Assembly (NCBI RefSeq): GCF_020379485.1
Contig: NC_063439.1
Span: 9,092,466 to 9,156,465, forward strand
Direction of reading: 5' to 3'
Origin: Brassica napus
Taxonomy: Eukaryota; Streptophyta; Magnoliopsida; Brassicales; Brassicaceae
DNA: 64,000 bases
This document shows, one piece after another, positions 34,425 to 43,629 of this stretch. How positions within the stretch are numbered: position 1 is the first letter of the stretch; every line of letters starts with the position of its first letter. Under the pieces are notes generated by a model that did not search any database, was not told where the DNA came from, and saw only the letters and a list, made by a program, of their open reading frames with translations. Both the position numbers and the translations under genes were made by a program.

Positions 34425-35630
34425 ATGGATGGGAGCTTTCCTCAAGGAGGCGTGGTTCGTGGCGGACCTTCTTCCTACGGAGGATTCGATCTGCAAACCT
34501 CCATGAACCAGCATCGTCACAGTCTTCACGAAGGTCTTCCCTTTACTATGGCCACAGCTCAAACCTGCGATCATCACCACAACGTGCCCATGACTGAGCA
34601 ACATAAAGGGGATAGCGATGATGATGAGCCGAGCTTCAATGAGGAAGGCGGTGAAAAGTCAACTAAAGGGTCTCCATGGCAGAGAGTGAAGTGGACTGAT
34701 AAGATGGTGAAGCTGTTGATAACCGCTGTGTCTTATATAGGCGATGATTCGAGTATGGACGGTGGGAGCAGGAGAAAGTTTGCAGCTTTGCAGAAAAAGG
34801 GAAAGTGGAAGTCTGTTTCCAAGGTAATGTCCGAGAGAGGGTACCATGTTTCGCCTCAGCAGTGTGAGGATAAGTTTAATGATTTGAATAAACGGTATAA
34901 GAAGCTTAACGATATGCTTGGGAGGGGGACTTCTTGTCAGGTAGTTGAGAATCCTGCGCTTTTGGATTCGATTGGGTACTTGAATGATAAAGAGAAGGAT
35001 GATGTTAGAAAGATCATGAGTTCTAAGCATTTGTTCTATGAGGAGATGTGTTCTTACCACAATGGGAATAGGTTGCATTTGCCTCATGACTTGGCTTTGC
35101 AGCGTTCGCTTAAGCTGGCGCTTAGGAACAGAGATGATCATGAGAGTCATCATCAGGTTGAGGATGTTGAGGATGATGATGGGGAAGGTGAGGAGCATGA
35201 TGAGTATGATGATTTTACACATGGGGGTTGTAGGGGTGTTCACCTTGGAGGTGGTGGTGCTTTGAAGAAGGCTAGACAGAGTCATAGTCATGAAGATGTT
35301 GACCATCCGGGTCAGCAAGTGAGTTCTCTGGAGTGTAATAAGCTCTCTTTGGCTCAAATGCCGTTTCCTCAAGGTGGGGAAGAGAGTGAGAGATCAGCTT
35401 TGATGCAGAAGCAGTGGATTGAGTCTAGGACTCTTCAGTTGGAAGAGCAGAAGCTTCAGATCCAAGTTGAATTGCTGGAATTGGAGAAACAGAGATTCAG
35501 GTGGGAGAGGTTTAGTAAGAAAAGAGATCAGGAACTGGAGAGAATGAGGATGGAGAATGAGAGGATGAAGCTTGAGAATGATAGGATGGGACTGGAGTTG
35601 AAACAAAGGGAACTGGGTGTTGAGTTGTAG
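34425..35630 (+). CDS. Trihelix (Myb/SANT-like) DNA-binding protein
   Basis: Intronless frame of 401 residues. Residues 86-170 form a trihelix/Myb-SANT-like domain (WQRVKWTDKMVKLLITAVSY ... GKWKSVSKVMSERGYHVSPQ, QCEDKFNDLNKRYKKLNDML). An acidic His/Asp/Glu-rich stretch follows (about 240-275). A long charged C-terminal coiled coil (about 325-400, QLEEQKLQIQVELLELEKQR) would support dimerisation. Such proteins are nuclear transcription factors; targets unknown here. The leader 34180-34424 is purine-rich and probably contains a 5'UTR intron (GTAAGTTAAAC near 34252 to TTTAG near 34412). The gene sits between LSM3 and the WAK cluster, as I recall for At1g21200. Codon use is normal and no lesion is seen. 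The opposite-strand frames are shadows of its GA-rich coding sequence. Confidence 0.92.
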   Translation: MDGSFPQGGVVRGGPSSYGGFDLQTSMNQHRHSLHEGLPFTMATAQTCDHHHNVPMTEQHKGDSDDDEPSFNEEGGEKSTKGSPWQRVKWTDKMVKLLITAVSYIGDDSSMDGGSRRKFAALQKKGKWKSVSKVMSERGYHVSPQQCEDKFNDLNKRYKKLNDMLGRGTSCQVVENPALLDSIGYLNDKEKDDVRKIMSSKHLFYEEMCSYHNGNRLHLPHDLALQRSLKLALRNRDDHESHHQVEDVEDDDGEGEEHDEYDDFTHGGCRGVHLGGGGALKKARQSHSHEDVDHPGQQVSSLECNKLSLAQMPFPQGGEESERSALMQKQWIESRTLQLEEQKLQIQVELLELEKQRFRWERFSKKRDQELERMRMENERMKLENDRMGLELKQRELGVEL

Positions 35631-36047
35631 CAGGATTGTCTTCACTTCCCTTGATTGGTATATAAATGAAGAGTCATTTATGAATTATGATGTTGTAAGC
35701 TTTGATTTGAAATGATCTCGAGACTTTGATGTGAGAGATCATTGTGGTTGTTTCTGTGTTGAAGGTTTGAGGGAATGAGTGGTCAATACTAGTAGTTCTC
35801 CAAGGTTTTGCCTTAACCTCTCAACCTGTTTTTTCATCATTCTGCTGTATTATTTTTGATATCTTAGTCCAAAATTCCGAATGTAACAAATGTCTGTCTC
35901 ATTTTAATTTTGAAACAAACTCAAAACTTTTGTTCTGCAACTTCGGTATAAAACGTCTTTGGCTCGCTGCTTCATACAACTGCAAAATAAGAACCTTGAA
36001 ATGTAAATTTGTAGGAGAGTTTGTGATGCAAGAATAGTTGTGGAAAT

Positions 36048-37013
36048 TGCTGGAACTCTTGCCTACCTTCACTCCAATAACCCACCGTGATGTCAAGACT
36101 GCTAATATTCTCCTGGATGAACACTTAACTCCAAAAGTAGCAGACTTTGGTGCTTCAAAGCTGATACCAATGGATAAAGAGCAGCTCACGCAGTGGAGCT
36201 GATACTATATGCGTGTTATGTAAGGCTGCTGCAGAAACCCGTAATCACTTGTTCTTTGAGTGCGCGTTTTCATCGCAGTTATGGAGTCATCTCAGCAGTG
36301 GAATTCTAATGAATTCTTACTCCAATGTCTGGTCTTCTCTTGTGCCGATGATTTCAAGTAGTAGGGGTGATAAGAAGACGTTATTTTGTATTAGATATGC
36401 ATTTCAAGCTGCAGTCTATGCAATTTGGAGAGAAAGAAATAGGATCAGACATGGGGAAAAACCAATGCCGCTTTCTATTATCAAGAAGCTCACGGATAAG
36501 GGTGTTAGAAACAGGCTCAGCCTGATGAGAAGGAATGGAGGAAGGGGTATGGTGGGAGCTCTTCAATTTTGGTTCCAAACAAGAGTATAGGGATTATATG
36601 AGTAGTTAAGGTTGCTGGAAGTCTTTATTATTCTGGTCCACACTTAGTTGTAACAAGGCTTTTTGATTGAATAAAAATTTAACATTCTTTCAAAAAAAAA
36701 AAAAAAAGAGCAGCTCACAACAATACTCGAAACATCTGGTGAGTTACTTTTCTTGTGCCACCAAAGAGAATAGGTTGCACGAGGTTATTGATGGGAAAAT
36801 GATGAATGAGAATTATTATAGAGAGATCCAGGAAGCGGCAAGAGTTACTGTTAAGTGTACAAGAGCGACAAGAGAGGAAAGGCCAAAGATGAAGGAAGTA
36901 GATGCACAGCTTGAGGGTTTAAGAGTCACAAAAACCAAACATCAGCGGTCGGATCTAGCACTGGCTATGACAGCATCAATAATATAACAAGAATACACGT
37001 TTAATCTTGCCGC
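36048..37013 (+). pseudogene. WAK pseudogene split by a LINE insertion
   Basis: Fragment of a wall-associated kinase. 36048-36189 encodes part of the kinase domain ([14 protein letters not shown] helix, [36 protein letters not shown]), with the SASIPII segment partly lost. It is interrupted by the LINE at 36190-36706 and resumes at 36719 with SKHLVSYFSCATKENRLHEV down to the WAK tail (GYDSINNITRIHV). Between the halves about 150 bp of kinase sequence (activation segment to SGQKALCF) is missing. No extracellular or transmembrane part is present. Cannot encode an active kinase. It is closest to the first complete WAK downstream (VIDGKMMNENYYREIQEAAR versus VIDGQIMNENNYREIQEAAR). Confidence 0.9.
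36190..36706 (+). mobile_element. 5'-truncated LINE (non-LTR retrotransposon)
   Basis: About 0.5 kb ending in an A-run (36692-36707). It is flanked by the target duplication AGAGCAGCTCAC (36178-36189 and 36707-36718, possibly a few bases longer into the A-run). The encoded fragment (to 36590) is the C-terminus of a LINE ORF2. It has the reverse-transcriptase zinc-binding domain (CVLCKAAAETRNHLFFEC) and the AVYAIWRERNRIRHGE segment. Truncation at the 5' end is normal for LINEs. It lies inside the WAK pseudogene. Confidence 0.93.
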
Positions 37014-37400
37014 TGATTAGACTTGTAGGCACATTCTACTGGATATTTTCTCTTCCTTGATTGGTATTGTACACTTCTCTATCAGATTTAGTAATCGAAA
37101 AGTTTAGTGTTGGTGTTCAAATTTCCAAACTCATGAATCCTGTATCTATAAATAGACCAAGAGCAAGGGCATAGCTAAGGTTAAGATCGTCATTACCTAT
37201 CTGAACCTCTTAATTCCAATGCCTTGACACACAAGAAAAGAGTCTCTTTGGTTTTGCCATTTTGGAGAAATACACCCTCCGTTGATAATATTATCAAGAG
37301 CCTTATGCCTACACCGTGAGTTATAATGTCATTTGGGCTGGTAATATCAAGGAAAAAAGAAAGGACATGACAGATAATCGACGGTTGACCATGTTGTGAC

Positions 37401-38122
37401 CAGTGCCGTGCGAAGGTCTACGGGGGCTTGAGGCAAATCTAAAAATGAGGTCTTTTAATAAATTTTTTTTGATAAAAATATAATGTATAGTTAAAAAAAA
37501 ATTAGCAGTACCATGATTTAAATTAGTAAAGATTAAGAAAAATTAATCACTTAATAGAACTCGTGAGTCTATGATTTATAAGTAGCTCTATAATAAACAA
37601 ATAACTTTACCATAGTATAAATTAGTGTGAGATGTTAACTTAATAAAGACAAAAAACTAATAGCACTAGAAAAGATAAATTAATGACGAGGTCTATACTG
37701 AAAGAAATATATACCTTAATACAAGAAGAGATGGTGATGATTAAATAAAAAGAGACAAAATACATATAGATCAGATCATGTGGGATAATCCGTAAGAAAT
37801 AAGATGTACAACTTTAAAAAATATATATAGATCATGTATAAAGTAGTTGAAATTTATTTTTCTTTTCTGTTTAGGGATTTTGATATCACAAAAGAGATCT
37901 TTCTTTCTAATTTTTGAAAATTGACAATAAAACAAAATATTTTTTTCTGATAAAAGAAAAGAAGAGTAACTGTGAGGATTCAAACTTCAGTTGATAAGAT
38001 AATGTGTTTACTAAGACCATTATGCTACACAAGAATTTTGAAATTTTGGAGCTCTAAAATATCTATATATTTTGGGGGCCTGAGGCAAAAGCTTTTTTGA
38101 TAACACATGAAGCACGCCTCTG
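37401..38122. mobile_element. Non-autonomous hAT element
   Basis: 722 bp with ends CAGTGCCGTGCGAAGG and, inverted, CAGAGGCGTGCTTCATG. It is flanked by a perfect 8-bp duplication GTTGTGAC (37393-37400, 38123-38130). The subterminal phrase GGGGGCTTGAGGCAAA has a direct counterpart GGGGGCCTGAGGCAAA near the other end (about 38075). It carries a tRNA-like module on the minus strand. Confidence 0.92.
37973..38027 (-). other. tRNA-like module with Pol III A-box and B-box, inside a hAT element
   Basis: On the minus strand TAGCATAATGG (38027-38017) matches the A-box, and AGTTTGAATCC (about 37985-37975) matches the B-box, at tRNA-like spacing. The flanking stems of a tRNA are not recognisable. The same architecture occurs in the unrelated Helitron at 11139-11197. 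Confidence 0.55.
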
Positions 38123-38130
38123 GTTGTGAC

Positions 38131-38860
38131 CGACCTGATCTCCTCACAGCCAATCATTCCACTAGTCAGATCAAATGTCTTTTGCCGGGAGCCAGATGCT
38201 CAGCTAGAGCTAGATGTCTATCACCATATTCAATCCTTCACTTAGATCTAAACCCTCACGGGTTTGTTTTTGGATCTGTTACTTCACAAAACACTTCATA
38301 TTATGTGAAACTGAAACATATATAAATATTAGACTCGATTTAGTATCTGATGTAGGATTTGTATTGCTTATTTATACTAGCCACCAAAAAGATGGACTTC
38401 AACTAGTTCACCAAAGTAGTCCACTGCTCTCTTTTAATATTCTATTCAATTAACCATATAATTAAACATAAATATTAGGTTTGGGTTAAAATCCGTAACA
38501 TAAAAAAATCCGATCTATTCCCAGTTCAAAATGTAAAAAAATACTCAAATAAATTTTGTAGGGTGTTACAAAGTGTTATTGATCGAACCCGAACGAGTAA
38601 CAAAAAAAAACCAAAAATTGAAAAAACCCAAAAATTATCTAAAAACCGATCGGAATGTCCAAATTGATAGACAATATAAATATATGAACCATAATTATGT
38701 ATTTAAAATATTTAATTTAATATTTATTTTGATATAATATCTAAAAATAAATATTTAAAACTAAGTACCTTAAATACCTAATTCTAGATAAATAAATATA
38801 TTTATATATTTCTTGTGTTTTGCTTTAAAATTTTAGCTTTTACTCCAGGTATACTTTATG
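38131..38860. other. Intergenic DNA, no gene recognised
   Basis: Spacer between the hAT element and the WAK1 upstream repeats. It includes motifs such as GGTTTGGGTTAAAATCCG and AACCCGAACGAG, typical of decayed hAT ends, but no complete element can be delimited. Confidence 0.5.
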
Positions 38861-38867
38861 TGTGTTT

Positions 38868-39056
38868 AGGATGTGATACAAATTAACAATAAAACTGATG
38901 AGTTATAAATAAACCCGACTTGTACTTACAAATTTACTAGAATGAGACTTAGGGTGTGATACAAATTTACTAAAACCGAAACCAATATGTTATATCCGAA
39001 CTCGATCTGTACTTACAATTAAACTAGAATAGAACCTCGGGTGTGATACAAATTAA
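38868..39056. repeat. Three imperfect tandem units of about 82-90 bp
   Basis: GTGTGATACAAATT (first copy ATGTGATACAAATT) recurs at about 38872, 38953 and 39042. Between copies are similar ACTTGTACTTACAA / ATCTGTACTTACAA and ACTAGAATGAGACT / ACTAGAATAGAACC segments. Located 340-530 bp before the ATG of the first WAK gene. Confidence 0.7.
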
Positions 39057-39120
39057 AATCAAAATCCGAAATCCCAATGGATACCCTGCTAAGCCTAATA
39101 TAAATATCATGAATTTCTTT

Positions 39121-39190
39121 ACCATTTCTTCACGTTTTGAAGATTCCTTGGACCTACCAACCCTTGTTATCTTTGTATACAACCAAAAAA
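39121..39190 (+). promoter_or_regulatory. Upstream block conserved among three WAK genes (copy 1)
   Basis: Contains GAAGATTCCTTGGACCTACC and TATCTTTGTATACAACC, shared with 43350-43420 and 53281-53348, each about 200-270 bp before a WAK start codon. Conservation here may reflect recent duplication as well as function. No such block precedes the third WAK (46732). Confidence 0.5.
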
Positions 39191-39321
39191 ATTATGGAGT
39201 CACTACCAAACGTGGCCGTCGGGTTAAGGTACTTAAACGTCTTCCTTGCGTTACACCGAAATGGTCATGACTGTGAAAACGAGTAAAGACAGAAACATCT
39301 CAAGACATGAGGTTAATCTCC

Positions 39322-39328
39322 TATAAAA
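39322..39328 (+). promoter_or_regulatory. Candidate TATA box of the first WAK gene
   Basis: TATAAAA, 66 bp before the ATG. Homologous TATAAGAA sequences precede the second and fourth WAK genes at similar distance (43554-43561, 53477-53484). Confidence 0.6.
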
Positions 39329-39393
39329 AATCAAATACCTCAAGGAGATGAGAAAACACTCAAAAGTAAGAAATAAAGAAAGAAAGAGAGAAG

Positions 39394-42150
39394 ATGAACA
39401 AGGTGCATGGTCTGTTCTTGGTGGTCATTTTCTCTCTTGCCTATGCACAGCTTGTTAAGTGTCAATCTAAGCCAAGTTGCCAAACTAAATGTGGCAACGT
39501 CTCAATCGAGTACCCTTTTGGCATTTCTCCAGATTGTTACTATGCGGGACATAGTACTTTCCTACTCACCTGTAATGAAACAACAAACAAGCTATTCACT
39601 GGCAACCTGCAAGTGATCAACATTTCTCACACCGGCGAGCTACGCATCCTCGAGTCTATAGCCTACTCTTGCTACAACAGCACAGATCTGACTGATAGAA
39701 TTATCTACAACACTACTCTGGTTGACTTCACTCTTTCCAACAAGAACAGTTTCACTGCCGTGGGTTGTAACACTTACGCGGTAATGACCACGACTATTGG
39801 AGATCGAAGCTACTCAACTGGATGCTTGTCGTTATGCGATTCCACCACAAAGGAAGACGGGCTGTGTTCCGGTGAAGGCTGCTGCCACACCTCCGTTTCT
39901 AAGGGGAGCCAACGTTTCGTAATCAGATCAAGCCGCTTTGACAGCAGTGCGTATGTTAATAACTCTAATAATTGCTCCTACGCCTTTCTTGTCGAAGAAG
40001 GTATGTTTAGCTTCTTTCCTTCTCAAGATCTTAAGAATCTTCGAAATGTTACGGAGTTCCCTGTAGTACTGGATTGGTCTATCGGAAACCAGACATGCGA
40101 GCAAGCCGGAAACACAAGCATATGCGGTCAGAACAGCGTATGTACCAACTCTACTACTCGAGCCGGGTATAACTGCAAATGTAAAGATGGTTACGATGGG
40201 AATCCATACCTAGCCGAAGGCTGTCAAGGTACTATGTTTTTACTTTTTTTTATTTGATAAATACCTTAATAAATAAATTTGTATCATAAAATAATACATA
40301 ATGAAAAAAAATGATCAAATTAGCATATGTATATCTATAGGATTTATTGGTTAAAAATTAGAGTTTAGATTTTAGAGATGAGATTTAGGGGTTTTGGTTC
40401 AGGTCTACAATTTAAAGTTTATTTACTACTTTACTGTATAAAGTTTAAAATAATAATAAAATTTTAAATACATATTTAAAATTTAAAATTATATTAAATA
40501 TGTTATTCACCAAGAGCAATTTAGTTTTCTAACTCTTTAAATGATATTTCAGACATTTTCTTCCTTATGGACCAGTTTTGTGGTAGAAATTTTATTTTTG
40601 CTTTTTAGGAGATTGTTCTTTCTTTTTTATTTTTATTGTTACTTTTGTTCCTCACACATTTTTTGTGCTCTTTTTTTTTTCCCTTGGAACAGACATAGAT
40701 GAGTGTACTACTAATAGCACTATCCATAGACATAACTGTTCGGGTTCCAGCACCTGTGAAAATATGATGGGGTACTTCCTTTGTAGGTGCCCATCTGGTT
40801 TTGACTTGAATGCCACCACCAATGGCTGTATGCGTAAACACAAGCCTGAATACTACGGATGGAGTCAAATTTTTCTTGGTAAGTTCCCTTCACTTGTTTT
40901 GGATTCTTTCATTTGGGAAAAAATCTCTCTCTAATCATCTCTGGGTTATGTGATCAGGAACAACCGTCAGCTTCTTGGCCATCCTACTTGTCGTTAGCTG
41001 TGTACAACAGAAAAGAAAGCACAGGAAAAACACCGAGCTCCGAAAACACTTCTTTGAGCAAAACGGTGGTGGCATGTTGCGGCAGAGACTCTCAGGAGCA
41101 GGGACATCAAATGTTGATGTCAAAATCTTTACTGAGGAAGGCATGAAAAAAGCAACTAATGGTTATGAAGAAAGCAGAATCTTGGGTCAGGGAGGCCAAG
41201 GAACAGTCTACAAAGGGATATTACCGGATAGCTCAGTAGTTGCTATAAAGAAAGCTCGGCTTGGAGACTGCAGCCAAGTAGAACAGTTCATCAACGAAGT
41301 GCTTGTGCTTTCACAGATCAACCATAGGAACGTTGTCAAGCTCTTGGGCTGCTGTCTAGAGACTGAAGTTCCCTTGCTGGTCTATGAGTTCATCAACAGT
41401 GGAACCCTTTACGACCACTTGCATGGTTCCATGTCTAATCCTTCTCTAACATGGGAGCACCGTCTGAGGATAGCCCTGGAAATTGCTGGAACTCTTGCCT
41501 ACCTTCACTCCTCTGCTTCAATTCCAATCATCCACAGAGATGTCAAGACTGCTAATATACTCCTGGATGAAAACTTAACTGCAAAGGTAGCTGACTTTGG
41601 TGCTTCAAGGCTGATACCTATGGATAAAGAGCAGCTCACAACTATGGTGCAAGGCACTCTAGGTTACCTAGACCCAGAATACTACAACACAGGGTTGCTA
41701 AATGAAAAGAGTGATGTTTATAGCTTTGGAGTAGTCCTCATGGAACTGCTCTCAGGCCAGAAGGCATTGTGCTTTGAAAGGCCACAGCACTCAAAACATC
41801 TGGTGAGCTACTTTGCTTCTGCCACAAAAGAGAATAGGTTGCACGAGGTTATTGATGGGCAAATTATGAATGAGAATAATTATAGAGAGATCCAGGAAGC
41901 GGCTAGAGTTGCTGTAAAGTGTACAAGAGTGACGGGAGAGGAAAGGCCAAAGATGAAGGAAGTAGCTGCACAGCTTGAGGGTTTGAGAGTCACAAAAACC
42001 AAACATCAGCGGTCGGATGATTATCCTGAGCCAATGGAGATGGAGCATTTGCTCGGTCTTGAAATCTTGTCGGCACAAGGTGAAACCAGCAGCACTGGCT
42101 ATGACAGCATCAAGAATATAACAAGAACACACGTTGAATCTGGCCGCTGA
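39394..42150 (+). CDS. WAK: Wall-associated receptor kinase (WAK copy 1)
   Basis: Exons 39394-40228, 40693-40878 and 40958-42150 give 737 residues. All donors are GT and acceptors AG, and the joins are in frame (G|ACATAGATGAG and G|GAACAACC). Signal peptide (MNKVHGLFLVVIFSLAYAQL), galacturonan-binding GUB_WAK region (CQTKCGNVSIEYPFGISPDC), EGF-like repeat (CGQNSVCTNST ... CKCKDGYDGNPY), and a calcium-binding EGF repeat as its own exon (DIDECTTNSTIHRHNCSGSS). A transmembrane segment follows (about residues 345-357), then the kinase: [44 protein letters not shown]. An RD kinase. WAKs sit in the plasma membrane, bind wall pectin and oligogalacturonides, and signal in expansion and defence. Intron 1 is 464 bp, longer than in copies 2-4 (85, 249 and 100 bp). 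Intact. Confidence 0.95.
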
Positions 42151-42320
42151 TTAGAGTGTAGGTCACATTCCATTGGATCCTGATCATGTTTCTTTTCTCT
42201 TCCTTTATATCCTAGACATTTAAACCATATAGTAAAAGAAATGACATTCAAAAAACCCTCTGTGCTTGAGAGATTCTTGATTCTTCAGATCATTAATCAT
42301 TGTATTTATAACCCTCGCAA

Positions 42321-42569
42321 AGGCATCTCCAACCTCACTCTATTTTCCCTTCTAAAATAGAGTTTAGAGTAAAAATGCTTCAATTGTACTATATTTTCTA
42401 TTCTATAATAGTGTAAACCTATTTATTACTCTGTATATAGAGTAATTTTTTATTTTTTGTCCATCACTCTATTTTCACGCTAAAATAGAGTATCATTGGA
42501 GCAACATCCAACTCTATTATAGAGTTACTCTATTTTAAAGAAAAAATAGAGTGAACCATTGGAGATGGT
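42321..42569. mobile_element. Harbinger-type MITE
   Basis: About 249 bp with ends GGCATCTCCAACCTCACTC and, inverted, GACCATCTCCAATGG. The right flank is TAA and the left CAA. The interior is full of inverted CTCTATTTT / AAAATAGAG motifs, so it can fold as a long hairpin. It lies about 170 bp after the first WAK stop codon. Confidence 0.75.
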
Positions 42570-43349
42570 CTAAGTGTCACAATCACTTTTTGGCTCCGAA
42601 TATTATGATCCGCCTGCCCTACACCGCAGTTAACAATAACTAAAATTTTTACATACACTATATATCTATATGTTTTTATTACTGTATATCACTTGTCCTG
42701 TACCGCTCAATCCGATGTTACCATTCGGAGCATATATATAAAGTTATAAACCAAGAGCATAGCTGACTTTTCCTCATAAGTAAGGTCAAAATCATCATTT
42801 TTTTCTGAACCTATAATTCCGTTGTCTTGATAGATGATATGAAAGAAAAAAACCACTAAAAGCTTTTGGAGATATACACTCACCGTTGGTCAACTTTTTT
42901 GTATGGAGTTGTATGTTTTTTTGTTATAAGAACAGAGCATGATATGATCAGGAGCCTTAGGCCATCATCAGTGGTACAAACTGTTGCAAGGTTTCTCAGC
43001 ATATGTTATAGCATTTAAAAATAAAAAACCAATAAGAAAACTAACATATCATTCAAGAGTTTCTCAAAAATAACATGTTTAGGTACAAGCTCTTTAAAAA
43101 AAAAAAAATTCATATTCTTATATATATTTTATTTACAAGAAACTTTTGTAGATATCCTCTCTGGACCACTGCAGCTGCCAGTCCTACATCTTCACTTATA
43201 ATGATACTTTGCTTGGTAATATCAAGGAAAGAAGAGAAGACTGATGATAACTGAGGGTTGACGAAGAAGACTTGTACTAGTTGACCAATGTCTAATGGTT
43301 TTTCTCTTCAATAATCATATAATTAATCAAATATGACCTGAATTTATTT
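42570..43349. other. Intergenic DNA between WAK copies 1 and 2
   Basis: No gene seen. 43130-43300 is nearly repeated at 53035-53230 (TGTAGATATCCTC, TCTGGACCACTGCAG, TTTGCTTGGTAATAT), the upstream region of WAK copy 4. This marks the extent of the gene duplication. Confidence 0.65.
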
Positions 43350-43420
43350 ACCGTTTCTTCAGAGTTTGAAGATTCCTTGGACCTACCAACCGTTGTAATC
43401 TTTGTATACAACCAAAAAGA
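43350..43420 (+). promoter_or_regulatory. Upstream block conserved among three WAK genes (copy 2)
   Basis: GAAGATTCCTTGGACCTACC followed by TTGTAATCTTTGTATACAAC, as at 39121-39190 and 53281-53348. A TTGACC (W-box core for WRKY factors) lies just before it at 43279-43284; a W-box role is inference only. Confidence 0.5.
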
Positions 43421-43553
43421 AAAAAATGGAGGCACTGTCAAACGTAGCCGTTGGGTTGGGTTACTTGAACGTCTTCCTTGCGTTACCACTGAAATGGTCC
43501 TGTCTGTATAGCTGGATTAGAAAGCGGCTGCGAGTAAAGAGAGAAACATCTCC

Positions 43554-43561
43554 TATAAGAA
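43554..43561 (+). promoter_or_regulatory. Candidate TATA box of WAK copy 2
   Basis: TATAAGAA, 76 bp before the ATG, in a segment conserved with WAK copies 1 and 4 (CATCTCCTATAAGAAATCAA). Confidence 0.5.
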
Positions 43562-43629
43562 ATCAAACACCTCAAGGAGATGACAAAAACACTCAAAAGT
43601 AAGAAAAAAAAAAGAAAGAAAGAGAGAAG

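Noticed and set aside
34659..35372. Long minus-strand open frame (237 codons) over the trihelix gene
   Set aside because: It is the antisense shadow of a GA-rich coding sequence; composition is Leu/Ile/Thr-rich with no domain, and the plus-strand gene is well supported.
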